From: JBBQYD01 sp942493075
GTDB lineage: Bacteria > Verrucomicrobiota > Verrucomicrobiia > Limisphaerales > UBA8199
Length of the DNA: 64,000 nucleotides
NCBI GenBank assembly: GCA_942493075.1
Contig: OW818681.1
Coordinates: forward strand, 3,286,001-3,350,000
Reading direction: 5' to 3'
Shown in pieces: positions 1-9,335 of the stretch; the stretch's first letter is position 1; each line of letters begins with the position of its first letter. The notes beneath the pieces were generated by a model, which searched no databases, had not been told where the DNA came from, and saw nothing but the letters and a program-made list of their open reading frames with translations. A program made the translations under genes and the position numbers.

Positions 1-468
1 CATAAACGTGGCCATGCCCTCAGGAAAGTTATGAATGCCGATCGCAAGCGCCGTGAAGAGTCCCATGCGCCAAAGACCCGGATGCGGTTGAAAGGACTTG
101 TCGCGCAGTCGTTCCAAGTCAGCATCGGCTCGCATTTCGTGCGGGTTCTCTGCTTTAGGAACCAAGGCATCAATTATGGCCATGAACACGATTCCCGCAA
201 AGAAGCCGGCATTCGATAGCCAGCCAGCAGGGGCCTCGCCATAATAACGGGTCAGACTCTCAGTGGCCTTGGGAAGGATCTCGGTAAACGAGACATAAAG
301 CATCACTCCCGCAGAAAAGGCCAAGGAAAGAGCAAGAAACCGGAAGTTGGTTCGCTTGGCAAAAAAAGCAATCATGCTTCCAATGCCCGTCGCCAACCCT
401 GCAAGCAGCGTCAAACCGAATGCCCACAGGACCGTCCCCGGTTTCAATTCTGGCAAAAGATCATCCAT
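1..468 (-). CDS. zupT: ZIP family metal transporter (ZupT-like), 5' part only
   Basis: Inner-membrane permease that would import zinc or other divalent metals. Only the first 156 codons are present; the frame is open to the window edge, so the C-terminal half is missing. The start is the ATG whose first base is 468 (MDDLLPEL). At least three hydrophobic segments follow, and the diagnostic ZIP motif HNFPEGMATF sits at the cut end, where transmembrane helix IV of this family carries metal-binding His, Asn and Glu. A charged loop (residues about 95-135) separates the first helices from the motif, as in ZupT/GufA-type proteins. It lies 17 bp downstream of metH on the same strand, but a shared transcript is only a guess. 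Substrate cannot be read from sequence. Confidence 0.85.
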   Translation of the reverse strand, partial: MDDLLPELKPGTVLWAFGLTLLAGLATGIGSMIAFFAKRTNFRFLALSLAFSAGVMLYVSFTEILPKATESLTRYYGEAPAGWLSNAGFFAGIVFMAIIDALVPKAENPHEMRADADLERLRDKSFQPHPGLWRMGLFTALAIGIHNFPEGMATFM

Positions 469-485
469 TCACTAATAGGCCGTCG

Positions 486-3400
486 TCAGTGCGGGCGGCC
501 ACAGCCACAGCCAACCGTGGCTGATGCTGCTTCAGGCTGCCCTCTGAATTTATCCGGATCATAGTTCAAATACGGTCCGAGCCACTTCTCTGCTTCGGCT
601 AGACTCATACCCTTGCGCTGATGATAGTCAAGGACCTGATCTCGCGCCAGCTTCCCAACGCCGAAATATTTCGACTCAGGATGGCTGAAGTACAGCCCGC
701 TCACACTCGCTCCGGGCCACATCGCGCAGCTGTCTGTCAGCTTGATCCCGGCGTTCTTCTCGACATCGAGCAAACTCCAGAGCAACCGCTTCTCGGTATG
801 ATCCGGGCAAGCGGGATAACCCGCGGCAGGACGAATGCCCTGATACCGTTCCTTGATCAACTCTTCCACCGAAAGATTCTCTTTCTTGCCAAAGCCCCAG
901 GCATCTCTCACGCGTTTGTGTAGATACTCAGCAAATGCCTCAGCCAAACGGTCAGCCAGCGCCTTGGCCATGATGGAGTTGTAATCATCATGGTCTGCTT
1001 CGAATGCTCGGCACAAGGCTTCGGTCCCGAAGCCGGCGCTCACAGCGAACGCGCCGATGTAGTCAGGCAATGCCTGTCCATCAGCCTTCTTCGGCGCAAT
1101 GTAGTCCGCCAGACAATGGTTAAACTGATCGTCCGGCTTGGCCATCTGCTGACGCAGGAAATGGAAGTTTGCCAGCACGGATTTGCGCGACGAATCTTCG
1201 TAGAGTTCCACATCGTCACCCACCGCGTTCGCGGGGAAGAACGCGTAAACGCCCTTGGCCACGAGGAGATTTCCTTCAACGATGCGGTTAAGCAGCGCCT
1301 GTGCATCCTGGAATAGTTTCTTCGCCTCGGCGTTCTCCAGGATCGCCGGATAACGGCCTCGCAACTCCCAGGTATGGAAGAACGGCGACCAATCAATGAA
1401 AGGCAGCAAATCCGCCAGGCTAATGCGTTCCACGCCGGGAGCGCCCGTCCCAGACTCGCTGGTAATCACTCGAATCCCGGTGAATTCAGGTTCAGGCGGC
1501 AGTGTGGCACTCCAATCAATCGGTGTGCGGCGCTTCCGTGCTTCCTCAAGCTGCAACAAAGTCGGCGTTTGCTGAGCAGCCTGCTGCTGACGCAACTTCT
1601 CATAATCAACCCGTAACTGGCTGAGAAATCCATCGCGCGTCTGCGGGTTTAGGATGCTTCCGACCACCGTTACAGCTCGCGAAGCATCAAGGACATGGAT
1701 CACCGGTTGCTCGTACGAGGGCGCGATTTTTACCGCAGTATGCGCCTTGCTGGTGGTGGCGCCGCCAATTAATAGGGGCAGCTTTACACCCGTCCGCTGC
1801 ATTTCGCGCGCAACATGCACCATCTCGTCCAGCGAAGGTGTAATCAGTCCGCTGAGGCCAATCAAATCCACCTGCTTCTCACGCGCGGCTTCAAGAATCT
1901 TCTCTGCTGAAACCATCACTCCGAGATCGATGATTTCGTAGTTATTGCACCCAAGCACAACGCCAACGATATTTTTGCCAATGTCATGCACATCGCCCTT
2001 GACGGTGGCCATTAGCACCTTGGCTTGAGCGCGCGCCTCGCCGGACTTTCGCTTCTCCTCCTCCATGTATGGCAACAGAACAGCGACAGCCTTTTTCATC
2101 ACACGAGCGCTCTTTACCACCTGTGGCAAAAACATCTTCCCTGCCCCGAACAGGTCGCCCACGACGTTCATGCCGGCCATCAGAGGGCCTTCGATCACGC
2201 TCAAGGGTCGGCCCAGTTCCTTACGGGCCTCCTCGACATCCGTTTCGATGAAATCAGCATCACCTTTCACCAAAGCATGCTTCAGGCGCTCCTCAACGGT
2301 GCCCTTGCGCCACGCTTTTTCCTCCTCAACGACTTCGCCCTTCTGCTTGATCGTATCGGCAAAACGCACCAAACGCTCCGTCGCATCCTGACGTCGGTTG
2401 AGCAGGACATCTTCCACCAACTCCAGCAGGTCCTTGGGAATTTCCTCGTAAACGCCAAGCATGCCAGCGTTGACAATCGCCATATCCAGCCCTGCCTGGA
2501 TCGCGTGATACAGGAAGGCGGCGTGCATGGCCTCTCGCACGGCGTTGTTCCCGCGAAAGCTGAAGGAGATGTTGCTCAATCCGCCGCTAACTCTCGCACC
2601 AGGGAGGTTCTGTTTGATCCACCGCGTCGCATTGATGAAATCTACAGCATAGTTGTTGTGTTCCTCCATCCCTGTGGCCACCGTCAGCACGTTGGGGTCA
2701 AAAATGATGTCGGTTGCCGGGAACCCCATTCCGGTAAGCAGCCGATAGGACCGCTCACAAACCTCGATCTTGCGTTCAAAGCTGTCCGCCTGGCCCCGCT
2801 CATCAAAAGCCATGACCACCACGGCGGCGCCGTAACGCCGGACGCGTGCGGCCTGCCAAAGAAACTTCTCCTCCCCTTCCTTCAAACTGATGGAGTTGAC
2901 CACTCCTTTGCCCTGCAAACATTTCAGCCCGGCTTCGAGCACTGGCCAGCGCGAACTGTCGAGCATCACCGGAACCCGGGCAATATCGGGCTCAACAGCG
3001 ATCAGATTCAGGAAAGTAGTCATCGTCTTCTCAGAATCGAGCATGCCCTCATCCATGTTGATATCGATGATCTGGGCCCCGTTCTCGACCTGCTGCTTGG
3101 CCACTTTGACGGCTCCCTCCAGGTCTCCTGACAGAATCAGCTTCGCGAACTTGGGCGATCCGGTCACATTGGTACGCTCTCCCACGTTAACGAAGTTGGT
3201 CTCCGGGCGGATATTCAGCGGCTCCAGCCCACTAAGGCGCGTCCACGCGGGCACCTGCGGAATGGGCCGGGGGGCAACACCAGCTACAGCTTGGGCGATC
3301 AAGCGAATGTGATCCGGCGTAGTGCCACAGCAGCCACCTACGATGTTTAGAAAGCCGTTTTCCGCCCAATCTCGCAGTTGCGGTGCAAGGGTCTCGGGCG

Positions 3401-4268
3401 TCTCAGGAAATCCGGTCGGCAGCATCGGATTGGGCAGGCCTGCGTTCGGATAAGCGCTGACGTAAACCGTGGCTATCCGCGAGAGCTCCTCGATAAACGG
3501 CCTCATTTCATTCGGCCCCAAAGCGCAGTTGATGCCAATGCTCAGCAGGTCCACATGGGAAATCGAATTCCAATAAGCCTCCACCGTTTGACCGGACAAG
3601 GTTCGTCCGCTCTTATCCGTTATGGTAAAGGAAAGCATGATCGGGAGCCGCACTCCCTGATCCTGGAAACATTGTTCAATGGCGAATAAGGCCGCTTTTG
3701 AATTCAACGAGTCGAACACTGTTTCGACGAGGAGCAAATCCACACCGCCCTCCAGAAGCGCCTTGGCCTGCTCATAGTAACAAGCGGCCAACTGATCGAA
3801 GGTAACGGCCCGATACCCAGGATTCTGCACATGGGGCGAGATGGACGCGGTTTTGCTGGTCGGTCCGAGTGCTCCTGCCACGATGCAAATGCGTCCCGGA
3901 TTCCCCGTCATGACGGCATCAGCGGCAACACGTGCGTTGCGCGCGCCAGCCAGGTTGATTTCGGTAACGAACGCCTGCAAACCATAATCGGCGAGGGATA
4001 CTTGGGTGGCATTGAAGGTGTTCGTTTCAATGATATCCGCCCCTGCCTCGAGGTATTGTCGATGAATGCCTTGAATGATCTCAGGCTGGGTGAGATTCAG
4101 TAAATCGTTGTTTCCCTTGAGATCGGAAGGCCACGCTTTGAAGCGTTCTCCTCGGAAGCCGGCTTCATCCAGACCTTTGGTCTGCACCATGGTTCCCATG
4201 GCTCCATCCAGGATTAGAATCCTTTTCTGGAGCAAGGCACGAATTTCATTAGCACGTTTGGATACCAT
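486..4268 (-). CDS. metH: Cobalamin-dependent methionine synthase
   Basis: Transfers the methyl group of 5-methyltetrahydrofolate to homocysteine through methylcobalamin, in the cytoplasm. At 1260 aa it is full length and shows all four modules in order: homocysteine-binding barrel (about 1-330, zinc site ending GGCCGTTPDHI), pterin-binding barrel (about 355-620, FVNVGERTNVTGSPKF), cap plus B12-binding Rossmann domain (about 650-880, with the cobalt-ligand motif DVHDIGKN), and the C-terminal AdoMet reactivation domain (about 930-1240, SCAMWPGASVSGLYFSHPES). The C-terminal tail ends in a GCGCG cysteine-containing stretch. The upstream 300 bp contain no riboswitch that I can match to SAM, SAH or cobalamin consensus. 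Monocistronic, or followed by the ZIP transporter. Confidence 0.98.
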   Translation of the reverse strand: MVSKRANEIRALLQKRILILDGAMGTMVQTKGLDEAGFRGERFKAWPSDLKGNNDLLNLTQPEIIQGIHRQYLEAGADIIETNTFNATQVSLADYGLQAFVTEINLAGARNARVAADAVMTGNPGRICIVAGALGPTSKTASISPHVQNPGYRAVTFDQLAACYYEQAKALLEGGVDLLLVETVFDSLNSKAALFAIEQCFQDQGVRLPIMLSFTITDKSGRTLSGQTVEAYWNSISHVDLLSIGINCALGPNEMRPFIEELSRIATVYVSAYPNAGLPNPMLPTGFPETPETLAPQLRDWAENGFLNIVGGCCGTTPDHIRLIAQAVAGVAPRPIPQVPAWTRLSGLEPLNIRPETNFVNVGERTNVTGSPKFAKLILSGDLEGAVKVAKQQVENGAQIIDINMDEGMLDSEKTMTTFLNLIAVEPDIARVPVMLDSSRWPVLEAGLKCLQGKGVVNSISLKEGEEKFLWQAARVRRYGAAVVVMAFDERGQADSFERKIEVCERSYRLLTGMGFPATDIIFDPNVLTVATGMEEHNNYAVDFINATRWIKQNLPGARVSGGLSNISFSFRGNNAVREAMHAAFLYHAIQAGLDMAIVNAGMLGVYEEIPKDLLELVEDVLLNRRQDATERLVRFADTIKQKGEVVEEEKAWRKGTVEERLKHALVKGDADFIETDVEEARKELGRPLSVIEGPLMAGMNVVGDLFGAGKMFLPQVVKSARVMKKAVAVLLPYMEEEKRKSGEARAQAKVLMATVKGDVHDIGKNIVGVVLGCNNYEIIDLGVMVSAEKILEAAREKQVDLIGLSGLITPSLDEMVHVAREMQRTGVKLPLLIGGATTSKAHTAVKIAPSYEQPVIHVLDASRAVTVVGSILNPQTRDGFLSQLRVDYEKLRQQQAAQQTPTLLQLEEARKRRTPIDWSATLPPEPEFTGIRVITSESGTGAPGVERISLADLLPFIDWSPFFHTWELRGRYPAILENAEAKKLFQDAQALLNRIVEGNLLVAKGVYAFFPANAVGDDVELYEDSSRKSVLANFHFLRQQMAKPDDQFNHCLADYIAPKKADGQALPDYIGAFAVSAGFGTEALCRAFEADHDDYNSIMAKALADRLAEAFAEYLHKRVRDAWGFGKKENLSVEELIKERYQGIRPAAGYPACPDHTEKRLLWSLLDVEKNAGIKLTDSCAMWPGASVSGLYFSHPESKYFGVGKLARDQVLDYHQRKGMSLAEAEKWLGPYLNYDPDKFRGQPEAASATVGCGCGRPH

Positions 4269-4585
4269 AACTTGATCAACAATTTGCAGGGTGCGGCAAA
4301 CCGCCGCAGACCCGGAACGGATGGAACGTAAACTGTAACCCGCTAATGTTCAAATTAAAAAATCAAGTTATCAGGATGCGTAGATATGTTGCAAGAGAGC
4401 TTGACCGTTCACTCGCAGTCAGCGCTCAGTTCCCCTCTGAAGACCGGGTTAAACTCGCTGCTGGAGTTACCTACAGGATTCACCCCCCCCTCAACAACAG
4501 CGACACCTATCGATGGCAAGTGATCCCGGAACCACCCTGCTTAAAGCTGTCGATGAGGTGAGGAAATAGAAATCGGCAGCAGGTA
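4269..4585. other. Intergenic stretch between metH and ptuB
   Basis: About 317 bp holding the metH promoter region and the end of the ptuAB transcript. On the metH-sense strand there is a short hairpin with arms GCGGC/GCCGC at about 4295-4309. It is too small to call a riboswitch and not followed by a T-run. A 71-codon frame on the plus strand (4346-4561) has no recognisable domain and a C-tract across its middle; I do not accept it as a gene. Confidence 0.5.
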
Positions 4586-5251
4586 TTATGAGGCTCGCGC
4601 AAGTCGCTTGCGTATCCAATAAACAATTACAGGCGCATATGCCTCAAGTTGACCCGGATTGTCACCGCGCCATTGACGAAGCAAGTTCTCAAGAATTGGT
4701 CTCGACAGATGCCCGCGCTTTCTTAACCCCTCAGTAAAGCCTTTCAATGCACTCACTCGATTTGTTCGCAGAAAAGATAGATTTAAGTTGAGCACACCCT
4801 CATTAAACTCGCCATCTTGCCGTCTTTGGCCGAGTTCCCGCGCTAATAATGGGTCTTGAGAAGCTATAGTGCCGTCGGGCAGGAACTGAAGGGACTCCTC
4901 TATTCTATGGTCAGGATTCGCCGGATTGCGTGAAAGTCGGCTATTGCCCTGGTGGGTGTCACAGTGCTGCCTTTCCAACGGCTGGCCTTCGTTCCCCAAG
5001 CAAGCACCAAGCAGGTTCCAGTAATCCAGTTGGTGCTCCGGAAATGGAGTCCGCGGCATCCAATGGGCGATCTTCATCCCACCTTGAGAAGCACGAATTC
5101 GGCCCCCACAAAAACAGCAAAGGCCGCGCTGCTCCTCTACCAGTTGGGTGCGGAGGGTATCTTTGTCACTGAAATTATCGTAATCTGCATGAGCCGTTGC
5201 GCGGTGTTGAACCAGACTGCGTGGTTCCGGCAACTTGGTTATCGCTCTCAT
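4586..5251 (-). CDS. ptuB: PtuB-like HNH endonuclease of a Septu-type defence pair
   Basis: Likely nuclease effector of an anti-phage module. The 221-aa protein has the layout of the retron/Septu HNH family (TIGR02646-like): a zinc-type cysteine pair at C45-x2-C48 (LCCFC), the first HNH histidine at H63 in IAHWMPRT, the central Asn at N79 in LDYWNLLGAC, and a final H96-C97-D98-x-H100 cluster near QGN. The start overlaps the stop of the ATPase gene by 4 bp (ATGA), so the two are translationally coupled and presumably act as one complex. No reverse transcriptase or obvious msr/msd lies nearby, so a stand-alone Septu is more likely than a retron. Family assignment is from motif memory; target specificity is unknown. 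Confidence 0.82.
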   Translation of the reverse strand: MRAITKLPEPRSLVQHRATAHADYDNFSDKDTLRTQLVEEQRGLCCFCGGRIRASQGGMKIAHWMPRTPFPEHQLDYWNLLGACLGNEGQPLERQHCDTHQGNSRLSRNPANPDHRIEESLQFLPDGTIASQDPLLARELGQRRQDGEFNEGVLNLNLSFLRTNRVSALKGFTEGLRKRGHLSRPILENLLRQWRGDNPGQLEAYAPVIVYWIRKRLARAS

Positions 5252-6561
5252 TTAGTTCCCTGCAAAAAGCTGATGAGTGTCCGGTAATGGATTACCTCAG
5301 GGTCCTGCTCGCCAAGAATACTCTCCACCTCTTGCAGCATGAGTTGGGACCGTGAGAAATCCTCCTGGTCAATGGCGGCCGCAAGCTCGCCCAATTTGCG
5401 TTTGGTTCCGGCTTCGCGAGAAGAGCCGCCGCGCATCAATTCATCCAGCACCCGATCGGAATTGAGCCCGAAGGTTCGCGCAGGCGTTGACACCTGATCA
5501 TTATCCAGAAACCGCACTTCGTCTCGTGCCACCTCACCAATAACCTGCGGTGAGTGGGAAGTGCAAACGAACTGAATGCCCGGAAAGGTGGCCTTCAAAT
5601 CCGTGGCGACGCGCCGTTGCCATTTCGGATGGAGGTGTACATCCAGTTCGTCAATGAGCACGACACCAGGCGTCTGTTGAAGGACTTTGGGGAGCGGCTC
5701 GTCTTCTGGCCCAAGTTCGTCGGGGGGCACAAGGTAGTTGTTCTGGGTGACCGCCTTGATGGCCAGATCCGCGACCAGGGCCAGCATCATGCGCTGGCCG
5801 GCGCTGAGATTGTCAAAAGGCTGAGCGTTTCCTGCAATGGACAGGACGATTTGTTCTCGATCAGTATCGAACCAGACCTCGTCCGCCTCGGGCACGCAAC
5901 GAAGGACTGCTCGCCGCACTACCTCAAACCCCGGACGCCATCGCCCGGCACGGTTTCCGCGCTCAATCGCCTCGCTCTGAAACCACTTTTGCAATTCAGG
6001 GAAGCGGATGCGCTCGCTGAAACAATCATAGAAAGCAGCCCACCGGCGCGCTCGCCCATTAGTCTTCGACTTCAACACTCGTTTATTTGAAGGCAGCCAT
6101 GCCCGCCCGGCACCATAATAGGCCATTACCGGACACAAAAGCTTTTCCCCCTCCCCGTCGCGTTTATAGACCGCCTCGACAATTTCCAGCGCCCGAGTTG
6201 CCTGATTGTCATTCGTGGTATTGCTACCGCGATTTTGTCGCGTCCATTTTACGCCCTCCTGCCCTGCCAGGTTCCCGGTAGCGGTCACTGAAGCCAGCGG
6301 CATCTCTTTGAACTGAACCCGATCGCCCGCCAGACTTGGAACGAGGCGAATTTCGGTTTTGAGGAGGTGCCGCTTGCTGTTCTGCACCTCACTATCGGGG
6401 GGGCGCACCAGCCAAATGCCGGACGCCACCGCGAGCGCGTCCAGGACGGTGGTCTTACCTGCGCCATTCTCGCCTACAAGCAAGGTGAACTTCGGGTGGA
6501 GGTCGAAGGCCAGCTTCTCATACTTCTTGAAGTTCTCCAGTTCGAGGCGGTCAATTCTCAT
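5248..6561 (-). CDS. ptuA: PtuA-like AAA/ABC-type ATPase of a Septu-type defence pair
   Basis: Predicted ATP-binding sensor/regulator partner of the downstream HNH nuclease. The 437-aa protein begins with the RecF/OLD-like strand MRIDRLELENFKKYEKL. It then shows Walker A GENGAGKT (residues 30-37), an ABC-like signature LSAGQR (252-257), Walker B VLIDELD (301-307) with the following HLHPKWQ, and a switch histidine in TSHSPQ (334-339). The region between Walker A and the signature is a long insert (about 60-245) that is poorly conserved in this family. It is the first gene of the pair; the intergenic region to the antiporter on the other strand would carry its promoter. It could also be described as an OLD-like/AAA_21 ATPase, but the HNH neighbour makes PtuA the best name. 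Confidence 0.82.
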   Translation of the reverse strand: MRIDRLELENFKKYEKLAFDLHPKFTLLVGENGAGKTTVLDALAVASGIWLVRPPDSEVQNSKRHLLKTEIRLVPSLAGDRVQFKEMPLASVTATGNLAGQEGVKWTRQNRGSNTTNDNQATRALEIVEAVYKRDGEGEKLLCPVMAYYGAGRAWLPSNKRVLKSKTNGRARRWAAFYDCFSERIRFPELQKWFQSEAIERGNRAGRWRPGFEVVRRAVLRCVPEADEVWFDTDREQIVLSIAGNAQPFDNLSAGQRMMLALVADLAIKAVTQNNYLVPPDELGPEDEPLPKVLQQTPGVVLIDELDVHLHPKWQRRVATDLKATFPGIQFVCTSHSPQVIGEVARDEVRFLDNDQVSTPARTFGLNSDRVLDELMRGGSSREAGTKRKLGELAAAIDQEDFSRSQLMLQEVESILGEQDPEVIHYRTLISFLQGTK

Positions 6562-6795
6562 AATGTTTCCAATCTATTCTATGGCCTCGGCCAGCGTTCC
6601 GCACGGCCAATTTTCCTGTCACAGCGGCGGTAATAGTTGCGAAGGCAATGGCCCGAAAGGACACCGTGCCTAAAGCAGGCCGAACACATTTGCCGCGGCC
6701 CATGACAAAAGACCGCGGGGCTCATCTGCGGATCCCCATTCTCGTCATCTTGCTTGCCCACTTCTCAGTCCTCCCGTAGTTTCCTCCCAACCAAA

Positions 6796-8508
6796 ATGGA
6801 ACATGGCCTAATAATTGATATTGCCATTTGTGTTATTGCCGCCTGGGTGATTGGAGTTGCCTGCCAGGTGGGCCGCCAACCGCTCTTGCTGGCTTACCTG
6901 CTTGCCGGTTTTGCCATCGGTCCGAGCGGCTTCAAGTGGGTCACCAATCCGGAATCCATCCGCACCATCTCAGAAATAGGGCTGGTCCTGCTCCTGTTCA
7001 TGATCGGGCTGGAGATGGATCTGAAGAAAATGTTCACGGCGGGGAAGGCCCTGACCATTACTGCGCTTTCACAGATCTTCGGCTGTATTCTCCTCGGATT
7101 GCTTTTCTTCAAGTTCACGGGCTTCGCCTCGGATTGGCTGGAGACCGTTTATCTGGCGGTTGCGGCGGCAATGAGCAGCACCGTCATTATCATCAAGCTT
7201 CTCTACGACAAGCGGGAACTTGAAACGCTGGCGGGGCGAATCACGCTCGGAGTGCTGGTGTTGCAGGACTTGGTTGTGATTATGTTCCTGGCCATCCAGC
7301 CGAACCTAAAGAATCCGGCTGCGGCTCAACTGGCGCTGGCGTTTGGAAAAGTCCTGTTGCTGGTCGGCGTTGGTTACTCGGTGAGCCGCTTTCTATTGCC
7401 TCCCATTTTCCGATTTGTCGCGCGTCAACCCGAGCTCGTTTTAGTAGGGGCGCTGGCTTGGTGTTTCGCCCTCGGCGGGCTGGCTGAGGAACTTGGGCTC
7501 TCCCGCGAGATGGGCGCTCTGATTGCCGGGATCATGGTTTCAACGTTCCCTTACACGCTGGATGTTGTAGCGAAAGTGACCAGCATCAGAGACTTTTTCG
7601 TGACCTTGTTCTTCGTCGGATTGGGCATGAGCATTCCCGTGCCCACACTCAGTCTGGCCCTGGGCGCTCTCATATTCAGCCTCTTCGTCGTTGGGTCCCG
7701 GCTGCTGACGGTTTTCGTCCCGTTGTATCGCATGAAGATGGGGCATCGGATCAGCCTTTTGCCTGCCATCAACATGTGCCAAATGAGTGAACTCTCCCTG
7801 GTGCTGCTTACGATGGGCAAGCTGGCGGGGGATGTTTCAACGAATACGATCAGTATCGCTGCGTTTGCCTTTGCCTTCCTCGCGGTGGATTCGACCTACG
7901 CAATCCTGAAGAGCGAAGCCATCCTCAGGAAAACCAGCCCATGGCTTGCTCGCCTTGGCATGCCCGACCTCCCAGCCAGCACCGCGCCAGCCGGTGAAGA
8001 GCATAAGACTCCAAGCATCTTTCTCCTGGGCTTTTCATGGACCGCCAGCTCGCTGCTGGAACAGATCACCTTGCGAAAGCCAACGCTGCTTCCTGAGCTG
8101 CGTATTATCGATTTCAACCCGCAGGTCCACGAGAAGCTATACCGCAGGGGTGTTCAGGTCGTTTATGGCGACATCAGCCAGCGCGACGTATTACTCCACA
8201 GCGGGGTGAGCGAGGCTAAAATTGTCATTTGCTCCCTCCCAGACATCATCCTCAAAGGCACCAGCAATTTGCGGTTGCTGCGGCAACTCCGTGAAGTAGC
8301 CCCGCAAGCATGCATCGTCGTGAATGCCGAACGGCTCGCCGACGTGCCACAGCTCTATGCCGCCGGAGCGAACTATGTGCTCACCCCGCGCTTGCTGGAG
8401 GCGTCTGAACTGCTCAGCCTGGTCGAGGCTGCCGACAAGAATCTGCTCGAAGAAAAACGCAGGTTCCAAGCCGAACTCCTGGAGGATCGCAACGAAGTTT
8501 TGCCTTAA
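6796..8508 (+). CDS. CPA2 family cation:proton antiporter with RCK domain (KefB/KefC-like)
   Basis: Inner-membrane potassium or sodium/proton antiporter. The first 380 residues are about a dozen hydrophobic helices of the Na/H exchanger fold, including the conserved GLEMDLKKM loop after helix 3. The C-terminal part (about 405-555) is a TrkA-N/RCK nucleotide-binding domain with a degenerate Rossmann start (FLLGFSWTASSLLEQ) and VVYGDISQRDVLLHSGV, which senses NAD(H) or a similar ligand in KefC-type systems. I start at ATG 6796 (MEHGLIIDIAICV) rather than an in-frame TTG at 6754, because the added 14 residues are polar and unlike this family. The stop is 1 bp before the start of the next gene, suggesting co-transcription. 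Confidence 0.92.
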   Translation: MEHGLIIDIAICVIAAWVIGVACQVGRQPLLLAYLLAGFAIGPSGFKWVTNPESIRTISEIGLVLLLFMIGLEMDLKKMFTAGKALTITALSQIFGCILLGLLFFKFTGFASDWLETVYLAVAAAMSSTVIIIKLLYDKRELETLAGRITLGVLVLQDLVVIMFLAIQPNLKNPAAAQLALAFGKVLLLVGVGYSVSRFLLPPIFRFVARQPELVLVGALAWCFALGGLAEELGLSREMGALIAGIMVSTFPYTLDVVAKVTSIRDFFVTLFFVGLGMSIPVPTLSLALGALIFSLFVVGSRLLTVFVPLYRMKMGHRISLLPAINMCQMSELSLVLLTMGKLAGDVSTNTISIAAFAFAFLAVDSTYAILKSEAILRKTSPWLARLGMPDLPASTAPAGEEHKTPSIFLLGFSWTASSLLEQITLRKPTLLPELRIIDFNPQVHEKLYRRGVQVVYGDISQRDVLLHSGVSEAKIVICSLPDIILKGTSNLRLLRQLREVAPQACIVVNAERLADVPQLYAAGANYVLTPRLLEASELLSLVEAADKNLLEEKRRFQAELLEDRNEVLP

Positions 8509-8509
8509 C

Positions 8510-9322
8510 ATGGATACAAAAATCAATTCAAAGAAAGCTCTCGTGGAAGCCGTCCGCGCTGCAACCGCAGTGGGCGCACTCATGCGCCGCAACCTTCATA
8601 GCCCTAAGCGAGCGAATGAAGTCACCCAGCATGATATCAAACTGGAACTGGACGTCCGTTCCCAAAAACTCATCGAACGCATGCTGCTCAAGGCGTTTCC
8701 CCATATTGCAATCCTTGGAGAGGAAGGGATTGCAGGCGACCAGCAGAGCCCGTTGCGTTGGGTGGTTGATCCGATCGATGGAACCGTCAACTTCGCCTAT
8801 ACCATTCCGCATGCGTGCGTCTCGATTGCCTTGCAGCAGAGAGTGGAATCAAGCCGGGAAAAGGCGGATTATCCAGATGGCTATAACACCCTGTTAGGCG
8901 TGATTTATGACCCGTTTTGTGACGAGCTCTGGACGGCTGTGCGTGGACAACCCGCTCGTTTAAACAAACGGATAATCCATGTTAGCCAGCGTGCAAAGCT
9001 TGCTGAAGCGGTAGTGTCGGTAGGCTTTTCGAAAACGGATGAGGTTCTGTCGGCGATGCTCCCCTTCTTCGGAGAACTGGCTCACAAGGTTCGCAAGATC
9101 CGGATCATGGGCGCAGCGGCTCTAGCGCTGAGCTACACCGCATCGGGCCGCTTCGATGCCTATGTTGAGCGCGGGGTGCGCCTGTGGGATATCGCGGCCG
9201 GTGGACTGATCCTCCAATGCGCCGGAGGCGAGTTCTGGCATGAACGGGTTGGCGAGGACCATTACTATCGCATGGTAGCATCCAACGGATTGCTGCGACG
9301 CAAACTCAATGTGCGCTGGTAG
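8510..9322 (+). CDS. Inositol monophosphatase family phosphatase
   Basis: Mg-dependent sugar-phosphate or nucleotide phosphatase of the SuhB/IMPase/HisN/CysQ superfamily, cytoplasmic. With the ATG at 8510, 1 bp after the antiporter stop, it is 270 aa, the usual family length. Metal-site residues are all present: E71-E72 in LGEEG, D88/D91 in VVDPIDGTVNF, and D227 in LWDIAAGG. An upstream in-frame ATG at 8324 lies inside the antiporter gene and is rejected. Which substrate it uses (inositol phosphate, histidinol phosphate or PAP) cannot be decided here; the coupling to a cation antiporter suggests, weakly, a PAP phosphatase that is salt-sensitive. Confidence 0.9.
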   Translation: MDTKINSKKALVEAVRAATAVGALMRRNLHSPKRANEVTQHDIKLELDVRSQKLIERMLLKAFPHIAILGEEGIAGDQQSPLRWVVDPIDGTVNFAYTIPHACVSIALQQRVESSREKADYPDGYNTLLGVIYDPFCDELWTAVRGQPARLNKRIIHVSQRAKLAEAVVSVGFSKTDEVLSAMLPFFGELAHKVRKIRIMGAAALALSYTASGRFDAYVERGVRLWDIAAGGLILQCAGGEFWHERVGEDHYYRMVASNGLLRRKLNVRW

Positions 9323-9335
9323 TTCGCGTATACGT

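Noticed and set aside
2025..3131. 368-codon open frame antisense to metH
   Set aside because: Lies entirely inside a well-conserved gene on the other strand; composition mirrors metH codon usage and shows no family signature.
4269..4400. Riboswitch upstream of metH
   Set aside because: Only one 5-bp hairpin is visible; I could not match SAM, SAH or cobalamin riboswitch core motifs.
4346..4561. 71-codon plus-strand gene
   Set aside because: No domain, no ribosome site, contains a C-tract; overlaps the metH promoter region.
5100..6750. Retron (reverse transcriptase plus msr/msd) attached to the HNH/ATPase pair
   Set aside because: No reverse-transcriptase motif in any frame and no RNA-like inverted repeat of the right kind nearby.
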